Source: W0P28-013 sp963593685 (GTDB lineage: Bacteria; Bacteroidota; Bacteroidia; Bacteroidales; Paludibacteraceae). From it: a stretch of DNA of 26,553 bases. A model generated the notes under the pieces. The model ran no database searches. It had not been told where the DNA came from and worked only from the letters and a program-made list of their open reading frames with translations. Position numbers and translations under genes: made by a program. Positions 22,271 to 26,553 of the stretch are shown one piece after another. The first letter of the stretch is position 1. Every line of letters begins with the position of its first letter. The stretch spans positions 1 to 26,553 of the forward strand of contig CAVBBP010000039.1 in assembly GCA_963593685.1 (NCBI GenBank), in the 5' to 3' direction.

Positions 22271-23284
22271 ACTGTGTCCATAATCTCACGCCAAATCCCG
22301 CTTATCAACGCAATTCCACCTCCGCTCCCTCCGCTTCCCTCCTCACATCCCGCTCCATCACTCACTTCTCGCTTTTCTTTTGCAAAATACCGACAATCCA
22401 CTTCCCACCGCATCTCCGCTCGTTCCCTCTCGCTAAGTGTCCGCTCCGGTGTCCGCTCAATTCCCCCTACATCCGCAATTCCCGCAACCGCTCTCATTCC
22501 CTCTCCCGTCCCGCACCGTCCACCACCGCACCATTCGCAACCGCTCGCATTCCCGCTCCCGTCCATCCCGCGCTCATCTCCTCCGCTCCCGCTCCCACCG
22601 TGCACTCCGCGCGAAAATCCTTTTCTCTTCTCCCGCACTTTTTCTTTTCCCACCTCCTCCGATCCCGCTTCCTAACACGCTTTCATTCGTAAATTGTGAA
22701 TAACTCCCGGGGGAAAACCGCTTCTCCACTTCCGCACTTTTTTTTGTTTTGCTCCCTCGCTTCCTATTCGCAAAAGACAGAGATATGTCCCTGTGCTCCT
22801 TGCGCGCGTAGCGCGCTTTGAAATCCCCCCACCGGTGTGTTTTTGTTTTCCCCACCCCGCACCCCCAGAAAACTGAGGGTATGCTTGTAATCCTATAACT
22901 GTTTCTTCTGCCAGAACGGGTTGGGAAAATGAGGAGGAGGAAGAGGAGGAAATTGGGATGGTGGGGTTTTTGAGGGGAAGGGGAAATGGGAGGGGAGGGT
23001 CTTTGAGGGAAGTGTTTAGGCGTGGTATGCCTTATGGATTGGAAAAAGAAAACAATCCGTTACCGCTACACGTCCGTTGCCTTTTAACGACCGGCAACGT
23101 CCGTATTATACAGTGTGGGTGATTTAGGTCGATAGTGGAATAACAAATTTTAGCAATCTTTGACAAACGGGGGTTTGGGGCGAGTATTGATGTGGGATTG
23201 AGGGTGGGGGTGTTTGTTAGAGTTTGTTAGAGCTTGTTAGGTTGTGCTGTTAAAGGCGGTTAAAAGGGAAGAAGTTTTAGGGGT
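22271..23284. other. Strand-asymmetric region without a convincing gene
   Basis: About 1 kb between the integrase and TerS. From 22271 to about 22680 the plus strand is very pyrimidine-rich; from about 22870 to 23284 it is very G/purine-rich. A frame on the minus strand (22653-22096, overlapping int) is open but glycine/arginine low complexity, so I do not call it. Specific sites inside are a GCGCGC-gta-GCGCGC palindrome (22802-22816), a five-run guanine tract (22974-22999), CGTTGCC/GGCAACG hairpin (23075-23099) flanked by ACGTCCGT repeats, TATTAT at 23104-23109 as a possible -10, and tandem repeats at 23213-23242. Regulatory sites or the packaging start would fit here. Confidence 0.5.
23213..23242 (+). 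repeat. Three tandem 10-mers of the TTTGTTAGAG type upstream of TerS
   Basis: TTTGTTAGAG occurs at 23213-23222 and 23223-23232, followed by CTTGTTAGGT at 23233-23242. The unit length is close to one helical turn, so a protein binding all copies would contact one face of the DNA. It sits 43 bases before the TerS start, a plausible packaging or operator site. Confidence 0.7.
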
Positions 23285-23944
23285 ATGGAGAAAGACAAGG
23301 TTGTTGAAGAGGGAGAAAAGGTTGCGAAAAAGGCGAGCAAGTCGAAAGGTGCTTGTGGGGTTACGCTGTATGAGTGGTCAGTTGGGAGTCAGCCGTTAAA
23401 GGAAGCGCGGAGGGAGCGATATGCGCAGTATTGTGCGAGTGGGCTTGAAAGCTTGGAGTCGTATTTGAGGGCGTTTAAGGATGACGAGGGTGCTCCGAGG
23501 TGTAAGAAGAGCACGGCGAAGAGTTCGGCGCATAAGATTAGGAAGCAGAAAGAGGTTTCTGAGCGTATTGCGTATTTACAGAGGGAGAATGCGGGCGTTG
23601 CGAGGATTGATAGGGAAGCGAAGTTGAAGATTACGGAGGAAGTGATTTCCGGGCTTAGGGAGGATTTTCGGAAAGGGGAAAGGGGGAAGACTGTGAATGA
23701 CTTGATGTCGGCGTTACAACGGCACGATTTGATGACGGGAGAGGGAGAGAAGCCGAGTTTGGAGATTAAGTTGAATTTTGGGGGATTGATTAGTGGGATT
23801 GAGAAGTTAGTGGAGTCGAGATTAGGGCTTGTTGGGAGTGGGAAGTCGATAGATTTGCCTGTTGCGAGGGATGGGGAGGTTGTCGATGTGAGTGATGGAG
23901 GAGACGGAGATGGAGAAGATGGAGAAAAAGAAGCGGGGGAATGA
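23285..23944 (+). CDS. terS: Terminase small subunit
   Basis: This 219-residue protein lies four bases before the large terminase. After a Lys-rich N-terminus, residues about 35-105 (ERYAQYCASGLESLESYLRAF... RKQKEVSERIAYLQREN) carry the DNA-binding helical pattern of phage terminase small subunits: a repeated helix-turn-helix with a Ser/Ala-rich turn and a KxxEVxxRIxxLQ helix. A helical oligomerisation part and an acidic Gly/Asp-rich tail (SDGGDGDGEDGEKEAGE) follow. Family members recognise the packaging site on concatemeric DNA and pass it to the large subunit. The gene is G-rich on the coding strand, with GGG and GAG codons, unlike the late operon. Only a weak TAGGGG precedes the ATG. Confidence 0.8.
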   Translation: MEKDKVVEEGEKVAKKASKSKGACGVTLYEWSVGSQPLKEARRERYAQYCASGLESLESYLRAFKDDEGAPRCKKSTAKSSAHKIRKQKEVSERIAYLQRENAGVARIDREAKLKITEEVISGLREDFRKGERGKTVNDLMSALQRHDLMTGEGEKPSLEIKLNFGGLISGIEKLVESRLGLVGSGKSIDLPVARDGEVVDVSDGGDGDGEDGEKEAGE

Positions 23945-23947
23945 GTT

Positions 23948-25381
23948 ATGGGCGTGATGAAAGTTTTTAGCGGGAATGTAGCGAAGAGCGGAGAAGAGTC
24001 GCGTCAGCATTTGATTGAGCCTAAGACTACGATAAACTTTGCGTATGTGAGCTATGCGTTTTTGAAAGGGTATAGGTATTGTTGTTTGGAGGGGAGTTCT
24101 CGTAGTGGGAAGACGTGGGCTATATTGCAGTGGATAGTATTTGCGTGTTTAGAGCCGAAGACGTTTTTACCGAAGTTTCCGCGTAATTTTTTGGAGGTTA
24201 GGTGTATGCGTCACGATGCTACGACGGCGCGAGGGACGATTTGGGATGACTTGATAAAGATTTTAGGGACGTTGGGCTTGGAAAACGGGAGTGGCTATAA
24301 GCTGAATCAGCGCGATTTGGTAGTGGAATTTCCGAATGGGAGCAAGGTAACGTTTGGCGGGGCGAGTGACCCGGGGAAGTTGCACGGTTTAGGTAGCGAC
24401 ATTGTATTTTTCAACGAAGCTATGATGATTTCGAGGGCGGCTGTTGACCAGATGGAGATGCGCACGAGAGTAGGCTTTATTTTGGACTGGAATCCGTCGT
24501 TGAACGAGCATTGGATTTTCAAGCAAGGATTTGACAAGATTTCCGTGTATGCGGAGGATGAGAAGATGGCGGGAGAGCCGAAGTGTTTTTATGCGCATTC
24601 TACGTATAAGGACAACATTGAGAATTTGACTTCTGGGCAGATTTCGTCGATTGAGCAGTATGAGCCTACTCCTGGGAATGTTGAGCGCGGAACGGCGAAC
24701 AAGCATATGTGGGAGATTTACGGGCTTGGGAAGCGCGGGTATTTGGAGGGGCGCATTATTCCTCCCGAAAAGATTACATTTGTTGAGCCTGATGCGTTCC
24801 CGAATGAGAAGCAGTGGGAATGTCACGGATATGGACTGGACTTTGGTTTTGCTATTGACCCTACGGCGTTGGTGGAGTGTGCGATTTGGGATAAGCGTTT
24901 GTATGTTAGGGAGCTGATTTACGAAAAGAAGCTGAATGTGAATCCGAGTCCGACGTTGTCTGACAACGACAGTTTGATTGAGCGGTTAAAGGAGTTGGAC
25001 ATTAAGCCGTATGACGTGATTGTTGCGGACTGTTCTCGACCGGAAACGATTTCTGCGTTAAAGCAAGCGGGATATTGTGTGCGGGAATCGTATAAATCGT
25101 ATGGAGGGAGCATTATTCCGGGGATTAACTTGATGAATGAGCGGCGGTGGTGCGTGACGGATAACTCGCCGAATGTGAAATTTGAGTTGGAAAACTGGTG
25201 TTGGCAGACAGACAGATATGGGAATCAGCTTGGAGAGCCGGGGAAGAAGCACAATCACGCGATGGACGCGATTCGATATTGGCTTACGCTGTTTGTTGAC
25301 AACGCGAATATTGTAAAGCCGGGGTATTCTACGTCGAAAAGCAAGGTTCGGCGGTATGCTTGCGAGATGGATTTGTGGTGA
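23948..25381 (+). CDS. terL: Terminase large subunit
   Basis: DNA packaging motor, an ATPase and endonuclease that cuts and pumps DNA into the prohead. Walker A is GSSRSGKT at residues 49-56 with K55. The Walker B strand IVFFNEA gives N156-E157, with Asn in place of the usual Asp, as in many phage terminases of the FFNEA type. The C-terminal RNase H-like nuclease has three candidate metal-binding acidic residues: D298 (GLDFGF), D361 (VADCSRPE) and D440 (NHAMDAIRYW). At 477 residues it is of normal length and intact. The start is four bases after TerS. The following 90 bases are G/T-rich and carry no gene. Confidence 0.93.
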   Translation: MGVMKVFSGNVAKSGEESRQHLIEPKTTINFAYVSYAFLKGYRYCCLEGSSRSGKTWAILQWIVFACLEPKTFLPKFPRNFLEVRCMRHDATTARGTIWDDLIKILGTLGLENGSGYKLNQRDLVVEFPNGSKVTFGGASDPGKLHGLGSDIVFFNEAMMISRAAVDQMEMRTRVGFILDWNPSLNEHWIFKQGFDKISVYAEDEKMAGEPKCFYAHSTYKDNIENLTSGQISSIEQYEPTPGNVERGTANKHMWEIYGLGKRGYLEGRIIPPEKITFVEPDAFPNEKQWECHGYGLDFGFAIDPTALVECAIWDKRLYVRELIYEKKLNVNPSPTLSDNDSLIERLKELDIKPYDVIVADCSRPETISALKQAGYCVRESYKSYGGSIIPGINLMNERRWCVTDNSPNVKFELENWCWQTDRYGNQLGEPGKKHNHAMDAIRYWLTLFVDNANIVKPGYSTSKSKVRRYACEMDLW

Positions 25382-25477
25382 TTTGGGATTTGGGGGTTGG
25401 CATTGGCGTTTGTTTGTGCGGGTTTGTGTGTGTTTGTTTCTTGTTATTTGAAAACATCGAAAAAATAGGTGGAAAAT

Positions 25478-25777
25478 ATGTTTATGAGCGAAGAAACCGG
25501 CATAAACCCCTACGTTAGCAAGGAAGAATATGTGAAAGCTCTATCTGATGCTTCTGAAATGGAGAAGAAGAAGTGCGAAATGTTCAAAAACCTTGTTGAA
25601 ACGTTTGACAATCCTACTGGGTTGCGGGTTTTAGAGTGGTTTGGTCGCGAGGTGTGCGGTTTTGGTCAGAGTTGTTTTTCGGAGGATTCACTGACTATGG
25701 CACGCAAGGCGGGACGGCAAGAAGCGTATTTGATTTTAAGAGACACGATTGAAAGAGCTAAAAAAGGCACTAAGTAA
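25478..25777 (+). CDS. Bbp19-like phage head protein
   Basis: The start at 25478 is preferred because AGGTGG lies five bases upstream; a GTG at 25469 in the same frame is less likely. Residues about 30-95 show the pattern I know from the Bbp19 family of podoviruses: FDNPTGLRVLEWFGREVCGFGQSCFSEDSLTMARKAGRQEAYLILRDTI, with the G-VL, C, F and GR positions in order. Members are small (about 80-120 residues) and usually lie between portal and scaffold genes; their function is unclear. Here it directly precedes the scaffold-like gene, whose ATG follows the stop without a gap. A portal gene is expected just before it but is absent. Confidence 0.7.
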   Translation: MFMSEETGINPYVSKEEYVKALSDASEMEKKKCEMFKNLVETFDNPTGLRVLEWFGREVCGFGQSCFSEDSLTMARKAGRQEAYLILRDTIERAKKGTK

Positions 25778-26553
25778 ATGGAAGAGAACAACGACAATCA
25801 TAGCAAAGAAGAAGTGGTGAAAGAAGTTTCTGAACCTGTAAAGACTTCTCCTGTTGAAGAAACTGTTGAAGTTACGGAAGAAGAGACTTCATCTGCGGGA
25901 ACGAATGTTCCCAAGGATTGGCGCGAAGCCATTTCTGATGTTGGGCTTCGGGATGATCCGAGTGTTCGCAAGCACGCGAGTGTTGAAGCGTTGGCGAAGA
26001 GCTATGTAGAGCTTTCCAAGAAGCTCGGAGCGAAAGGGCTTGCTCCGTTGCCCGAGGATGCGACACCGGAGGTTATTGAAGCGCGTAAGGCTATTAAGCG
26101 CGGAGCGAAGATTAAGAGTTTTGAGGATTATTCGCGGAAGCTTAGCGATGAAGAGAAAGCGGAGTTTGGAGATTCTTTTAATGCTGATGGCATTTCCAAG
26201 GCTCTTTTTGATGCGGGGTGTGATGATGAAACGCATTCTGCGGTTATGGAGCAGTTTATCGGAGCGGAAAAGGCGAAGCGTGAGCAATTTGCGAAAGAGA
26301 TGATTGCTTGCGACAATCTTTTGAAAGACGAATGGAACGAAGACTTTGATATTCAGATGAAAGCGAATGAGATTTTCGTTTCTAAGAATTTCCCGGAGGT
26401 TCACGAGCTTTTGGTGAAGAATGGCGGGTATCACGCTCCTGCGTTGGCGAAGATGTTCAAGCGTATGGGAGAGCTTTCTCGCGATGGAGAGGTTCGTATC
26501 CAAAAGGCGGCGGCGATGACGTTTGACGAGGAACTCAAAAAGATTGAGGAGTC
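25778..26553 (+). CDS. Head scaffolding protein, 3' end outside window
   Basis: The frame opens at ATG 25778, right after the previous stop, and is still open at the window edge (258 codons). The N-terminus is acidic and disordered (VSEPVKTSPVEETVEVTEEE). A conserved-looking motif follows, NVPKDWREAISDVGLRDDPSVRKHASVEALAKSYVELSKKLGAKG, typical of podovirus scaffold proteins: a DWRE-DPS-x-LAKSY-x-KxxG pattern. The rest is charged coiled helix ending in a FDEELKKIEES helix. Scaffold proteins guide capsid assembly and leave before DNA packaging. Normally the major capsid gene is next; here a capsid gene lies far to the left in the window instead. Confidence 0.75.
   Translation, partial: MEENNDNHSKEEVVKEVSEPVKTSPVEETVEVTEEETSSAGTNVPKDWREAISDVGLRDDPSVRKHASVEALAKSYVELSKKLGAKGLAPLPEDATPEVIEARKAIKRGAKIKSFEDYSRKLSDEEKAEFGDSFNADGISKALFDAGCDDETHSAVMEQFIGAEKAKREQFAKEMIACDNLLKDEWNEDFDIQMKANEIFVSKNFPEVHELLVKNGGYHAPALAKMFKRMGELSRDGEVRIQKAAAMTFDEELKKIEE

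Noticed and set aside
22096..22653. Minus-strand 185-codon frame upstream of and overlapping the integrase
   Set aside because: Low-complexity Gly/Arg/Glu composition caused by purine-rich DNA, 175-base overlap with int, and no ribosome site. The antisense Ser/Pro-rich frames are equally long, so openness is not informative.
22574..22855. Minus-strand 93-codon frame
   Set aside because: Arg/Lys/Gly-rich composition without fold-like pattern, in a region of extreme base bias. No supporting ribosome site or neighbour relation.
24386..24421. Inactive terminase because Walker B has Asn instead of Asp
   Set aside because: The catalytic Glu (E157) is present, and the FFNEA form is common in active phage terminases. 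All three nuclease acidic residues are intact.
1..26553. Window as a complete circular genome
   Set aside because: Joining the right end to the left end extends the scaffold frame only about 15 codons to a stop at 44-46, without scaffold-like sequence. Portal, tail and replication genes are missing.

Overview
The window is a slice of a tailed, short-tailed (podovirus-like) phage or prophage genome. Hallmarks read directly from the translations are the terminase small and large subunits, a Bbp19-like protein, a scaffold-like protein that runs off the right edge, a major capsid protein, a T7-like set of internal/ejection virion proteins ending in a 3433-residue polyvalent protein, and a tyrosine integrase. 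The integrase implies a temperate life style. Base composition is moderate and many genes carry clear Shine-Dalgarno sites. The integrase style (NALRH in place of HxLRH, RHY at the nucleophile) reminds me of integrases from Verrucomicrobiota or Lentisphaerota, so a gut bacterium of that group is a weak guess for the host. No portal, tail-fibre, replication or recognisable endolysin gene is in the window, so it is not a complete genome.

Layout. 1-3270: an accessory and structural lead-in with small genes on both strands, a tRNA-Met(CAT), a run of RNA hairpins, a possible operator region with repeated GTTAAAA motifs, a glycine-rich coiled-coil protein, and a structured leader in front of the capsid gene. 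3270-19273: the late operon, with capsid gene and strong terminator, a small lipoprotein/holin-like pair, a truncated tail-nozzle-like N-terminus with a Thr-Glu tail, gp14-like and gp15-like internal virion proteins, and the giant gp16-position polyvalent protein (ParB-like ddrB domain, two ADP-ribosyltransferase-like domains, zincin-like motif, membrane-active C-terminus). 19274-21113: a minus-strand accessory operon of three unrecognised, mostly acidic small proteins with its own promoter and terminator. Its 3' UTR holds a solitary element with the exact architecture of a type I-C CRISPR repeat. 21110-22270: integrase on the minus strand, with an attP/parS-like sequence cluster just past its 3' end. 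22271-23284: strongly strand-asymmetric DNA without a convincing gene. 23285-26553: the packaging and head-assembly genes TerS, TerL, Bbp19-like and scaffold.

How it fits together. TerS/TerL package DNA, and the scaffold and capsid proteins build the head. The gp14/gp15-like proteins and the giant protein probably form an internal core that is ejected into the host with the DNA, so the ART-like, ParB-like and protease-like domains would act in the first minutes of infection. The most exciting candidate is the lone CRISPR-repeat mimic at 19538-19578 on the minus strand: it may be an RNA anti-CRISPR (Racr-type) co-transcribed with three candidate protein anti-defence genes.
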